From NCBI GenBank assembly GCA_003116995.1, contig BDSL01000033.1:620001-684000 (forward strand): a stretch of 64,000 bases of DNA. The letters run 5' to 3'. Shown here in pieces: positions 50,500-62,500 of the stretch; within the stretch, counting starts at the first letter, position 1, and every line of letters begins with the position of its first letter. Origin of the DNA: Yamagishiella unicocca (Eukaryota; Chlorophyta; Chlorophyceae; Chlamydomonadales; Volvocaceae). Made by a program: the position numbers and the translations under genes. The notes under the pieces were generated by a model, which did no database searches, was not told the origin of the DNA, and was given only the letters and a program-made list of their open reading frames with translations.

Positions 50500-53400
50500 A
50501 TGGCCAAGAGCAGGGCCGCTACCTACAAAGCGGAGACGGCTGAAGACGACGAGGTGAGGGCAGATCTATGCAAAATATCGATAGTAAGGTGCGTGCTGCC
50601 CTAATGAATTTATGCAGAAAGGGATATGCTTGCCCCCGCCGAAACTAAGCTTCTCCTGAATCTCAGAGAAGGCGTCCAGGTTCCATAGCGCGTATTAGAT
50701 AGAAGGCGATAAATATGTTTCTGCTCAGGAGTTCAGCTCATATGAAGCGACGCATTATAGCAGCCTAACCTTCGGCACTCAGTCTCCAACGGTTGCATCC
50801 TGCCAATGCCTTGCCCTTGTAGAGCTACGAAGATTTTGTTGATAAGAGCAGTGCCAAGGAAGGGCGCTGGAGGCCTCCTTATGGCCTCCTCGCCGTTCTC
50901 TGTGCCATATTTCTCGTCATCGGCTTCGGCGGGGGCTTTGGCGCGGGTTGGGCAGCCAAGCCAGCGAAGAAGTCTGATCCCAATGCTCTTCCTATAGACC
51001 ATGTTGCAGTAAGTCTCTTTGAGCATGGCATGTTTTCCATATAATCGCTCCGTTGACATTCTCTCGACAGCCTTGGCATAATAGCAACTTCCCTCACTAC
51101 AGGCAAACAGCAACCGTGGGGGAAATGACAATACCATCCGCGCCTACGTCCCCATCGACTACACCCAAAACCTGTCAAATGACATAATGCGAAAGCATTA
51201 CGAGCAGACCGCCGTGCTCAACCCAGCTTTGCAAGTCCTGGCGGTCATCGTGTCAGCATATGCGGGCATAAGTAACACGTACACCCCGGAAGCAGTGCGC
51301 CTCTATATCTATAGGGAGTACCGGACCAGGCAGGATACCCTGGCGAAACTTTACAACGTTGCGCAAAGCCTCCAGGTGAGCCGATTTGCGACATAGATAG
51401 CAACGGCGCTGACGCGCAAAGCAGCCCTACTGTCCACATCAGATTGCGCGGTGGGGGGAGCAAGACCCGTCTGTTCCGTCGCGGGAGCTAGTACGGCGGG
51501 GGATGGCGGGTGAATGGAGCTGCTCCGTGCGTTCCTCCTGATGGCTCTAAGGCGGGTAGTCTTAAACGAGTTATCAGCCATCTCGTGCTGGGACAGTGGG
51601 TCTGTCCATTAGTTTTTTCCATTCGAATGGAGGCTGCATTCTTTGGCGTCTTTCATCTTGTTGCACCTGACCCTTCCTGTTGTCGAGCATGGCATTCGGC
51701 AAGTACCCGGACGGGGTCTCAATAAAAGTGGAACCCGTGCTGCGCTGGATTTGCAGGTCTCCCCCGATTTCAACATTCAGCTGCACAGCATCACCAGCAG
51801 CCTGGTTGACGTGTTTACGTACATCAGGGAGAATCAGGCCAAGATCGGTGCGCCAGGCCGCCGCCTCCTGGCCGCCAACTCTGCTGCGCCGCTCCCGGTC
51901 CAACTGATCAAGGCCTTTGTAAGTCATGAGTCGCAGGCAGGGCGTCACTGGAAAGCATAATAAGGCGTTAGGGCAGTTACGCCATGTTATTCATGAATGT
52001 GACTTCGGTGAGTACCGATGGTTGTTGTTGTACGTGTTACCGATGGTATCGAGGAGGCCTGGGTCCAGACGTAACGAGGTTGTGCATTGTGCCTACTGGA
52101 TTTGGCTCCGCGCGGGCCCGGTTTCTTAAACCTTAAACTCGTGCGTGATGCACCCTGCAGTCAGTTTTCTGTTTCTCATGCCTCCTTCCAAAACACAGGT
52201 CAGGTCGGGACTGCAAGCTCCAGAGCTGCAGAGTGCGCTAAGCGGTTTATCGCCCATTTGGAGTAACATCGACGACATCGTTGACCTGGTGGTTGACATC
52301 GTTGACGCCATCCGCGATATCTGCGCCAACGCGGACCGTATCGCTCAGGTCCAGGACCAGATCCACCCCAGCCTGGAACGCGCCCCGCCACCGGAGCCCA
52401 TTCCAATTCAAGGGCTCCCGCTTTCCGTGTCGGTGAGTAAGAAAGAGAATGCTTGAAAAATCCAATTGATGCGTCGTACAACCAGCAACCCCCAGCCAAC
52501 GGCTGTCGGTGTCAGGCCTCAACCATGACACCCCCTCCTTTATTTGCAGCCTGCTCGTTGCCCAAGGGCATGCTCAGCACGCCCGAACACGCAATCGCAA
52601 CAAACTACGGCCAACGCCAACTCCCCACTGAGGACACGCGGAGTACAGTGAGCTTCAGGCTAGAAGGTGTGGCAGAGCCATCAGGCCTGGTATTGACTGC
52701 CCGTCCGGCCACCCGCGTTGTGCGTGCTTATAAACGTCCTCAGGTCGTTGTTAAGCGGACGCCTCCGATTCAAGTGGAGATCGAGGGCCAAGGGGACCCG
52801 GCCGAGGCCCTGCCGGCGACAGGACCAGGACGCAGACTGCAGGCTGGGGAGAGCCAGATCCCGCTGCCCGCGGGCTTCAACCCGGCTGAGCCCGACAGCT
52901 TACCCGACATCCTCGTCCGCACGGTGTGGCACTTCATGATGTACAGGTGCGCGTGCTGCTGCTGCTATTAGAGGGACAGCTGACTCTGGCTCAGGGGCTC
53001 AGGCTCGGACCTGGACTCGGACTTGGACCCGGGAAACTGCATTATAGTTAACTGGAACGGGCTGCCAAGGTGGCAGTAGTAGCAGTAGTAGTAGCAGTAC
53101 CTGTTAGTGACGACTGGTACAGTCGGCGCCAGACCGTACGGTAGAGCCATCGGGCGGATTGCCTGACATTGGAAGAGGCGCAGGGAGAGGCGGTCGAGCG
53201 GTCTGCTAGGTGGCTTCAGCCGTGAGCGGCGGCAACCACCCGGGGTATATTGTTGACAGCGCAGATGTCACACACACACGGGTTATGATCGTAACATGTT
53301 GCGGCTATGCAGCGACTCTCTGCGGGCTCTCGCCGCTCCCTGCTTATTGGCTTGTTCGAATCGCCTTCAGGAACGAAGATGGCACGTACGGGCCCCCCGG

Positions 53401-55746
53401 CATTGAGGATGCGTGCGACATGGCGCAGCGTATGGTGACCATTGCTAACTATCGCATGGCTCCCTCAAAATTCCAGTTCTACATTTATCAGTGCCGTAAC
53501 ACGCCGAGGTAAGCCCTAGCGTGATGGCGATGGTGGGTGGAGGGCATCATTACCGGACGTATGCTGCGGAGCTGCCACTGGATGGACCCGATGCAGCCGG
53601 GCTGTATGAAGCGGGGCCTGCAAGCACCAACTAGGTTATGCCGCGTGTTATCCTGCTGAAGTATCCCGCCTGCAATCCTCCAAATCAATCCCACATCGTT
53701 CCGAGCCCCCGCGGATGGCCCGATCGATGTGCTCCGCTAGGTGACCCGTGCACGACGGAACGTGCGATCTCGTTAGCCCCGCGCGCGCCACGCCACAGGT
53801 CTCCCCTCACTCCCGGTGCGTTCCTTTCTTTTGCGACCTCGTGAAATGTGCAGCCACCAGTACCTGGTGAAGGAGAGCCTGGCAGCTTGGATGGCGTGTA
53901 CGGACAAAGTTACCTTTTACAAGGCCTGTGGCGACGTTATCGACAGCAGCATCGAGGACTTCCCTCGCTCCATCAACTTCTACGTGTCGGGGCAGGGGGA
54001 CGTCCCGTATGCCGGTTACGCCTGGGCCCCAGGGGACGTGGAGTTCCCAATCCAGGGGCACGCGGGCCTTACGTGGTCAACGGTAAACACACGTAAGCGA
54101 TCCTGAGGGCTGTGCCTCTGGCTTAGGAGTGGCGGGCAACGTAGTTCCTGATTGAGGATCGGTTTGGGCCTCAGCCGGTATGCTTTTGGTGCGATACGCA
54201 TGGTTTCTTTTCTTTTAGCCGTCTAGTGCCTGCGGCGCCCCCTAATGGGATCCTATCGATGTAGTCTTTACTTAAGTATATGACATACATGGCAAATTTA
54301 GCTGTAAAAAACCTAGTTCTTGTACGAGGCCCCTCGTCTTGCCTGCCTTCGCTGATCCCCTTCATTCCCTGTGACAATCCTCACGCGCTCTTGTTCCGTA
54401 CAGTTGAAGCGAACAACCGCGGCAGCTTCGAGGGTGGCGCGGCTACGCTCGTCCACGAGCTCCTTCACCACCTTGGCATGGACCACACCTTCTCCACGGT
54501 CGGCTGCCAGGATGCTGATGCCAAAAGCGTCAGCGATACTCCCATCACCCGGAACGAGGTGTGGAGACAGCCTTGGTCCAGTAGGGCGGCCATGTCTTGC
54601 CTATACACTTGGAACCGGACGTTGGCTGGCGATTGGGACGCAGCAAACGAGCAGGCGCGAGTACGTGTGGGGATTCCAGCAGGAGACATGAACCCGGCCT
54701 TCGACTCGTGCCCCGATAGCCCGAACCCAGATGAGATCGCCAACTACATCACCTACACGTACGACGCCTGCCAGCTGGTGATGGGCCACCTTACCGCCGG
54801 TCAGATCGCCGCTCTGCACCGAATCAGCGCCGCCTGGAACCCCACGATGTATAGTTGGGGCCAATACTGGGCTCAGAACCGCCCGCCGGGCGTCGTCACC
54901 ATTGCCGCACCCCCTCCTTCACCTCCACCTCCACCACCTCCTTCGCTTCCTCCCCCAGTGGAGCAAATACCCGCCGCAACGCCGGATCCAACCCCCAGCA
55001 GCGAAACCTGCGTTTCGTTTACCAGCAGAGGGTGCACCTGCATGTCCAGATGGGACTACAATAACGTCGTGTACGACGACTGTACGACCGTTCCTGGCTT
55101 CGAGAGCAGGGGCACGTGGTGTGCTGTTGACCTGTCCACCGGCAACTGCCCGAATGCGCGTAACGGATGGTGGGACATGTGCACCAAGAACACGGCCTGC
55201 CCCTCCGACTCCACCGCCAATCCCTTGCCGTCGCCACCGCCTCCTAGTCCGCCGCCCGAAAGCAGCGCGGTTCGCTGCGATGCCGGCGCCACCACAAAGT
55301 CCGGCCTGACCTGCACCCCCAACGCCTGGAAGCTCAAGGGCGACGCCACCACATACAACGGCTGCGCCAACCCCACCAACAACCCCAACGGTGTCTGGTG
55401 TGCGTTAGCTCCCGGTCAATCAACCGCCACGGGAGACAAGTGGGACTTATGCGCGGACGAGTGCAACGCCGTGGGACGAGCATCTCCGCCGCCGCCGCCA
55501 CCAGCAGCAGCAGCTGCCAGCCCGTCGCTCCCTGCCGACCTGCGCTGCGCTGCGTACGCGGGCCTGCCCGACACCTGCCAGTGCCTCAGCTCGTACACCA
55601 TTGCGTTTCCGGCGTACGGCACGTCGTACACGGCGACTGGCTGTACGGCCTTCGACGAGACGGGAGGAGAAGGCATGTGCATCCTGGGCTGCAAAAAGGA
55701 AAGGAACCCCAACAACGGCCAGCCGAATACGTGCAAGTGCGCCTAG
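50500..55746 (+). CDS. Membrane-anchored pappalysin-like metzincin, tandem copy B
   Basis: Nine exons with the same phases as copy A: 50500-50553, 50823-51008, 51103-51375, 51757-51918, 52199-52432, 52744-52946, 53371-53508, 53854-54092, 54404-55746; 943 residues. Membrane helix about 38-61 (PYGLLAVLCAIFLVIGFGGG). Ectodomain blocks HYEQTAVLNPALQVL and YAGISNTY are shared by all three copies and match no family I know. The zinc site HELLHHLGMDH is at 514-524; the Met-turn is NYITYTYDAC with Ile612 replacing Met. After a poly-Pro linker (from about 54,905) come two Cys modules (about 55,005-55,200 and 55,269-55,470) with the fibronectin-II pattern Y-x-x-C, WC, WW/W-x-x-C, and a tail ending NTCKCA. 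GRRLLA and GRRLQA sites (exons 4 and 6) may be processing sites. No disruption is seen; the gene looks functional. Confidence 0.87.
53069..53186 (-). repeat. Retroelement-like short repeat, copy 6
   Basis: Longest copy, in intron 6 of protease copy B: a run of AGTAGCAGTAGTAGTAGCAG, then GGCGCCAGACCGTACGGTAG, AGCCATCGGGCGGATTGCCT. Confidence 0.7.
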
Positions 55747-58000
55747 GGGCATAGAGGGGGGCACTTGGGTTGCTTGAGTTGCAAGTATTGTCTGATATGC
55801 CTCGTCCTGCTGGTTTGGCGGAAGGTTTGCTGGGCGCGGATCTCCCCGAGCGTGATGTGCATTTCCTTGCATGGGGTATGTGCGTCGGCGCGCCTCCTTC
55901 CTGGAAGTTAGGTAGATGCGGGTTTGCGCCGCGGAATTTGGGTAGTGGCGCGCGCTGGGCTGTCTGCCTAACGCCGTCAGCTCCAAAGTTCGTGCCTCCT
56001 TCAGGACTCCAGGCACTTAATGCAGTTAGTCGAGGACGCGGCATCATGAGGAAAGAGCGAATGGAAATTCATCTGCTGGCTGGGCGCCTCGCCGCGCGAG
56101 TCGTCAGGGGTGGCGCGGCCGACTCTGTGTTTCGAGGCCGCCGCCAGGCTGATGGACGCCGGATGTCGCGGTAGCGCGTGATGGATCATGGTGGGAGGCA
56201 GCGAGGGGCAAGGAAGCATGGTTGGCGAAAAAACGTGTACGGCACAAGAGGACCTGAAACGGGCCTGATAGGAATTCACTAGCTTACCGCTGCAGGTGCG
56301 ACAGCAGGAGGATGCCGTCGAGTGGGCTGGGATGCTACTAAGGCTTGTCGTGTGCGCCGTATGTACCTCGTGCGGACAGATGTTTGGGCGCGTTTATATT
56401 CGAGGCTGGCTGAATTTCCCTGTCCGTCGTCTTGCCCTGCGTCCCACCAAAATAGCTGGATGCTTGCCTCGTCGGTCGGTACGAGTACTACCACATTTTC
56501 GTGCACAGTAGTCTGTTAGCTTGCTCGCGAGCAAGATTTAGATGACGGTGGGGTTCAACAGGTTGCTCGCAACAGTCTGTCGCTGTGCTGAGGGCAGGAG
56601 TGAGTAGCGGCCGTGGTCGCCCAATGGTGCCGCAATAAGGTAGTGCAACTGCCGTAACACTGGCTTGCTTTCCGCTGCACAGCATGCCAAACGTTTGCTG
56701 GCTTATATTATCAGTAGGATAACCTTGGGGGTCAGTAAGGATAACAGTAGGAAGTCAACGCCTTATGACTGTCCAGCAGTCGCGTCGACAATGGGCAGAG
56801 CCCTGTCGAAAGCGTGAGGCACACAGCACCCATTCGCGTCGTTGCTGTGGGACATGGTGAAAATGGTATGTACGATACGGACTTCCCATGTCCGTACCGT
56901 ATGGGCCGTATGGACCCGTACTGGTGGCTGCGTACCGTCCGATTTAGCACAACCAATCGCCCTCCACTGTAGTGCGTTCCAGGCTATGGAATACGTAGCC
57001 AGCCCGGCTGGTGCTTTGGGCGGAGGGGAACGTTCTTGAACCCCGCCATTCGTTCGCCCCACCAATTCACGCCAGGCCGGTCACCTCGTGTAATATTTTT
57101 CTACCTACACTGCTCGGTTGATTCATGTTAACGCAACATCGATGGCAACGCGATGGATACCGCGTGCCCAAGAGACTTACGTCAGGCAACGCGACGCAGT
57201 CGGACCCTACCTGGATGCCCCAACGCTCCAATTTGTTGTTCAAACGCTGTCAGGAAGACACGTTGCGTCGCAAGAATATATGGAATGGGTCACGTGCGCG
57301 TACATTAGGTAATACATTAGTTACCTCCTGCGCAAGTCGCTGAAACTTGAGAGCGTATCAACGATACAAATTTACGATAAGAATGCACCTTGACCTCCTT
57401 GTTGAGCAGGTGTGAGCCACAATTACATTTACGAGCCGCAATGGTCAAAAACGGTTCGCCTCGACGGCTACTCCACAGGTTTCCCTAATACGCGGCGGGC
57501 TGACATGGTCAGCTTCTTCGCGGTGCATCCGCTAATAGTTTGGCTGTGCTCCCCGTGGAGCATACGGGGATGGTGGAGAATGCTTGCGGGGAGGCTGGAG
57601 GGCAAAGTAGGGCAAAGGTACCGGTGCGGGCGCGGACTGTAGTAAAGCAGTGAGCCCCACGTTAACCTCAATAGGCGACGTTAGTTGCACAACTTAAATT
57701 TGTTAGACGCAAAAAAAAATATCGTCAAGGCATGTGGCATTTTGTTTACTGCGGTGAGGCCGTCTGCACTTCTGCGCTTCATTTCAGCCTTCCAGTGGCT
57801 TCGCCGTTCGCCCAGGTTCGCCCACGTCCCCCATGGATCTGATTGGCTCCATCCTGCTGGCACAACGCCTAGCGGATATGATTGCAGCGCCTTGCGACCC
57901 GTCACACGTACGTCCACGCAACCGACACGCCTCATCCTGTGTGGTGACAAGCGTAACAAGTGCATCAAGCGTCACACGGTACGCCGAAATCAACGCGCGC

Positions 58001-58062
58001 ACTTTAGCGCACTTTAGCGCACTTTAGCGCACTTTAGCGCACTTTAGCGCACTTTTAGCGCA
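58001..58062. repeat. Decamer tandem repeat ACTTTAGCGC
   Basis: Five perfect copies plus one with an extra T, between protease copies B and C. The perfect identity indicates a recent expansion. Confidence 0.92.
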
Positions 58063-58512
58063 CCATGGCAACCTCCCCTTCGCGTACAGTCGTACGCCCT
58101 ACCACGCACGCCCTGTAGCTGCCGCAGTGGGCCGCATCGCACTAAGACTTGCTCCGGGGCGATAAGAGGCCGCCATCAGGGCTTATCGGCCAGCAGGGTG
58201 ACACGATGCGAGCACTCTGTCCTGCCCTGTCGGCTGCGCTAGCCAGCACGACTCGCTCCTCGTGTTGTGGCTGCGAGCTGCTGTGCTCAACCATGGAATG
58301 TATGCAAGTGGTGGGTCCCGACGGGTGATGGCATTGGTCCACGCTCCCTCCTGGAGATGTGGTTCCAAGGACGGCCCTTACAGCGTACAGCGATGCACCC
58401 CTGGCCCTCGCTGCGCCACTCCTCTGACTTCGGAGATGGAGGCTATCATTACTAAATGGGACTGCCGTCAGTGCCTGGATGCGGGAATTTTGTCAGAGTT
58501 TTGTCCTGGTGT

Positions 58513-58560
58513 CTGGTTGTTGTTGTAACGGTTATAGTGGGTTCCAGACTTAAGGTCTGG
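58513..58560 (-). repeat. Retroelement-like short repeat, copy 7
   Basis: GTTGTTGTTGTAACGGTTAT, AGTGGGTTCCAGACTTAAGG; ends shortly after, like copies 1 and 4. Confidence 0.65.
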
Positions 58561-59524
58561 TGTCTACCAAACCTGCTGTGGGTCGCGGCAAGGAGCCGCA
58601 ACCTTGAGCCACTTCGAGCCACTTGAAGGTGACATAGCTGGCGCTTGGCTGAGATGGTAAACCTTGTTCCCATCGACGGTCAGGCGCGCAGTAATGTGGG
58701 TGAGGATTCGAAGCGCACAATGCAGCAAGCTAGTGCGCAACGGTTCTAGTAGTAGTGTGTTCGAAGCCAGCTGTTGGTCAGCGATGTGTCCTATTTGCGG
58801 AGCTGTGGGCACCAGAGCCTGCAACCCCTACAAATAAACACCAGTTTGGACGGAAGAACACCTTCCGCTGACAGGGTGTCTCCGGCAGATGCTGGACAGA
58901 CGAACATCACCACGCGGCGCCAAGCCGTGTCACATTGTACTGCCACGAATCGCCCCTTTCGGGTGGGCTGTGCCCTGTTTCACGCGGCCTATTGCACGCA
59001 CTAGTCGGCAGGCTTGGGCAACTGTATCGGCGTAACCTCAACCACCGCCGCAGGTCCTCCCTGCCCCCCTGCCTGAGGTCAGCCCCGTTCCTTGCCGAGA
59101 CGGGTCAACAAAGCCTCCAGTAGGCTCCAGTCCTCCGTACTCCTGTTTCCTGGTCTAAACTGAGTGGAACCCTCAGATGGATACCTTTCCAGCTGATCGT
59201 CGGTTGCTTAGGTAAGCTGTAGCTATGTACATCCAAATTAGTTCGGCCTGTTAAAAAAACCTGCGCGTTTCGAGTGTCATCCCAACCACTTTGAGACCAT
59301 CCATCGCCTCCACCTTCGTCAGGTTACGAACGGATTCGGTAACTTGATTTAAAATTACATAGCCTCGTACAAGTTATTTTTGCGCCTCTTGATGTCGAGC
59401 TCGTCCCGTTTTGCAGTACAGGCAAGTTTCAATCCTCCTTTTAAACGACGCACTCAGACAGAAACAGAAAAACATCCACTTCAGCGCTTGGTCACATTCA
59501 GAAACCACCCCTTTGTCATCAACC

Positions 59525-62500
59525 ATGACCAAGGGCAGCTCCTTCGCGTACCAAGAGGAAAAAACCGGCGAAGACGAGGTGAGGTGCTTGTATCACATTC
59601 AGTAATGGGGGATAGGAATTTCTTGGGATGGCTCCTCAGTGAAGCTTCGCATTCAAGGCTTACAACGGACGGCACGCTCACAGAACTCTCCGACAGGCGC
59701 AGAGCACTTTCATCTAGTGACAATAGATACCTAAATCAGCTTATAGTTCGGAGAATAGCGTGGGCGCGAAGTGCTATGTTGTTCTTACCTTCCGCATTCA
59801 CAGTGTCCATGCCGCCGCCTGCACGCTTGGACCATTCAACAGGGTTTTCAGGAGTTCGACGAGAAGAGCAGCGCCAGGGAGGGGCACTGGCGACCTCCAT
59901 ATGGCCTTATTGCCGCTCTCTGTGCACTGTTCCTTGTCATCGGCTTCGGTGGGGGCTTCGGCGCGGGTTGGGCAGCCAAGCCAATCGAAGAATCAGGCCC
60001 CAACGCCGTCCTGCTGCCTGATGACACTGTAAGGGTATCGTTTGGAGGCGTACCGTTCACCTCGCTCTGTTGACATGCCCCAGAACCAACGCCCTCGTCC
60101 TTAAAACTTCCCCACTGCAGAGCAAAGCCAGCGGCGTAGAGAATGTAGATATTATCCGTGCATACGTGCCCATCGACTTCACGCGAAATCAGCCGAACGA
60201 CGTCGTGCAGCTGCATTACGAGCAGACCCTGGTGCTCAACCCGGCGTTGCAAGTCCTGACGGTCGTTATTTCAACCTACGCGGGTATAAATAATACCTAC
60301 GACCCCACCGTGCTGCGGGTCTACATCATGAACAAGTACCTGGCGAAGCAGGATACCCTGGCGAAGCTTTACAACGTCGCGCAGCGGCTGCAGGTGCTGT
60401 GGGGTCCCAAGCAACCGGCTCTGACTCGGGCATAACTCACTGGTTGCGTCGCTCCAGGCAGGGCCGACCTGGGTTGGGTTTTATTGCGTGTCCGGGACGT
60501 CAGGCGAACGCGATACGTAAGTGTCTGCTCTGCGAGCCTGCTACTTAGTGCGCACGCGAGGTGCATTGAAAAACCCACTGAAAACCACCAATCGCCGACT
60601 GCGACCAGCCTCTTTATGTCGTATAAGCCGTTGTACGGCTGACGTACGGCACCGCATGCTCGGGCCCCCAGGTCCCCGTGGACTTCCACACAAGGTTGTA
60701 CAGCCTCTCGACCAGCCTGGTCGACGTGTTTCAATACATCCGGGACAATGAGGGCAAGATGGGCGCGACTGGACGGCGGCTCCTAGCCGCCAAGTCCGCG
60801 GAGACGCCAGTCATCCAGCTCGTCAAGGCGTTCGTAAGTCAAGGCCCAGAGGGCATTGATGCATGATGCTGCCATGTGGCTCGTTACGGTCATGTAACTC
60901 GAACACCCAGCAGCGTTCCGGTCCACCCTTTGTTTCCACGAGGCCCGCCCGTACGGCCCGTACGAGCTCCGTTGTACACATAACATGGTGTTGGGTCCCC
61001 CTCTGGTGCCCGCTAACGTTCTTTTGTTGGAAACGCAATCGCTCCCGCAGGTCAAGTCAGGGCTGCAGGCGCCTGCGCTGCAGGGCGCGCTTGGCGACCT
61101 GTCGGGGGTCTGGTCAAGCGTGGACGATATCGTCGATCTGGTGGTGGCCATGCTTGACGTGATTAGGGACATAGCGGCGCAAGTGGACCAGATTGAGGTC
61201 GCGCAGAACAACTACCACCCGTCTTTGGAGCCCTCGCCGCCGCCGGAAGCCATGGTCATTGCCAACTTCGGAGACACCGAGGTGAAGGTACGTGGGGAGC
61301 AGAGCACTTAGCACTTCGTGGCCAAGTCTAGGCACAGAGACGGCGCATGCGGAGGAGGGGCGAGGCGTGTGGTTCCTTCCGACGCAACCCGGATGGATTG
61401 ACGGGCGCCGCCAGGGCCTCCCATGCCGTACACATGCACCGCAACTGGCGGCGCGAATCGTGGCCCTTTTGCCGCCCAGCAAGGTGTCGCTCCGCTGCCG
61501 TCGTAACGAACCACCATGCATCCCTCGATGCGACGTACACCGTGTTTAACGCCAGCCGATCAACACAACAATTGCATGTCAAGCGGTGGTCGTTTGGTCC
61601 TCGAGTGGTTCCTCCCATTGCTTCCCGAGGGCGCAGGTGACGGTCCTGCCGAACCCTCAGCTGGACCTCGAGGAGGTTATAGAAGATACGGACCAGGACG
61701 AGTCGGAGCCGGGGCGCCGGCGCCGTCTGCTGTCAGCTAGCATTCAGCTGCCCGCTAGCTTCGTTGCTGCGGCCCCAGCCAGCATGCCCAACGTCCTGAT
61801 TCCCACAGCATGGCACTTCACGATGTACAGGTGTGCTGCAGGGCGTCGGCTTTTGGGTCGCGGACATGCGCGCTCCTTTGGGTCGTGGTATTGGTGGCTT
61901 GGATGGAGTGGCTGGTTGCGCTTGCCGCCCTGTCAGGTATTTGCGGAATTGTGTTGCATATTTACCGCCTATTTCTACCCAAGCTTTCGGAGCGCCACGG
62001 GCCACAACAATTGTTCTGGTTGCTGGGCGTCGAAGTGTGCCAAAAAGGGTACAACAGACATGAGCGGGTTGCAGCCACAGTGATGCCGAACGAATTCGTG
62101 CCCGCTGCCTAGCTGGTCGTCGCCTCAGCGGGAGTGCGACGACATATCGCCCCAAACGACTTCTTGGCAAGGCCAGTGTGTCCTTTCCTTTAAACAAACG
62201 TGACACCTCACCCCTTGTATCGCTTGGTAATTGACGTCCTACCTGCTGCTCTCCCCTTCCTCCCGACGCACCCTGCTACTCTACTCCCACCTGCGCACAG
62301 TAACGGGGATGGCACGTACGGTCCCCCCGGCATCGAATCCGCGTGCGACATGGCGCAGCGCATGGTGACCATTGCCAACTACCGCCTGGCGCCCTCCAAG
62401 TTCCAGATCTTCGTCAGCGAGTGCCGTAACACGCCGAGGTCAGTGCCTGGTTGCGCTCAGAAAGAAAGAGAGAAACGTTTCTCCCTACCAAGCAGCTAAT

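Larger units (their letters stand above)
55747..59524. other. Intergenic region between protease copies B and C
   Basis: About 3.8 kb with one retroelement-like repeat (58,513) and a decamer tandem repeat (58,001). No gene can be supported; short frames such as 57,118-57,312 lack any family resemblance. A TGTAA at 57,089-57,093 could end a long copy B transcript, which is weak evidence. The promoter of copy C must lie near the right end. Confidence 0.55.

Noticed and set aside
57118..57312. Possible small gene between protease copies B and C
   Set aside because: 64-codon frame with no recognisable motif, no convincing flanking exons and no codon-use signal that I can judge by eye.
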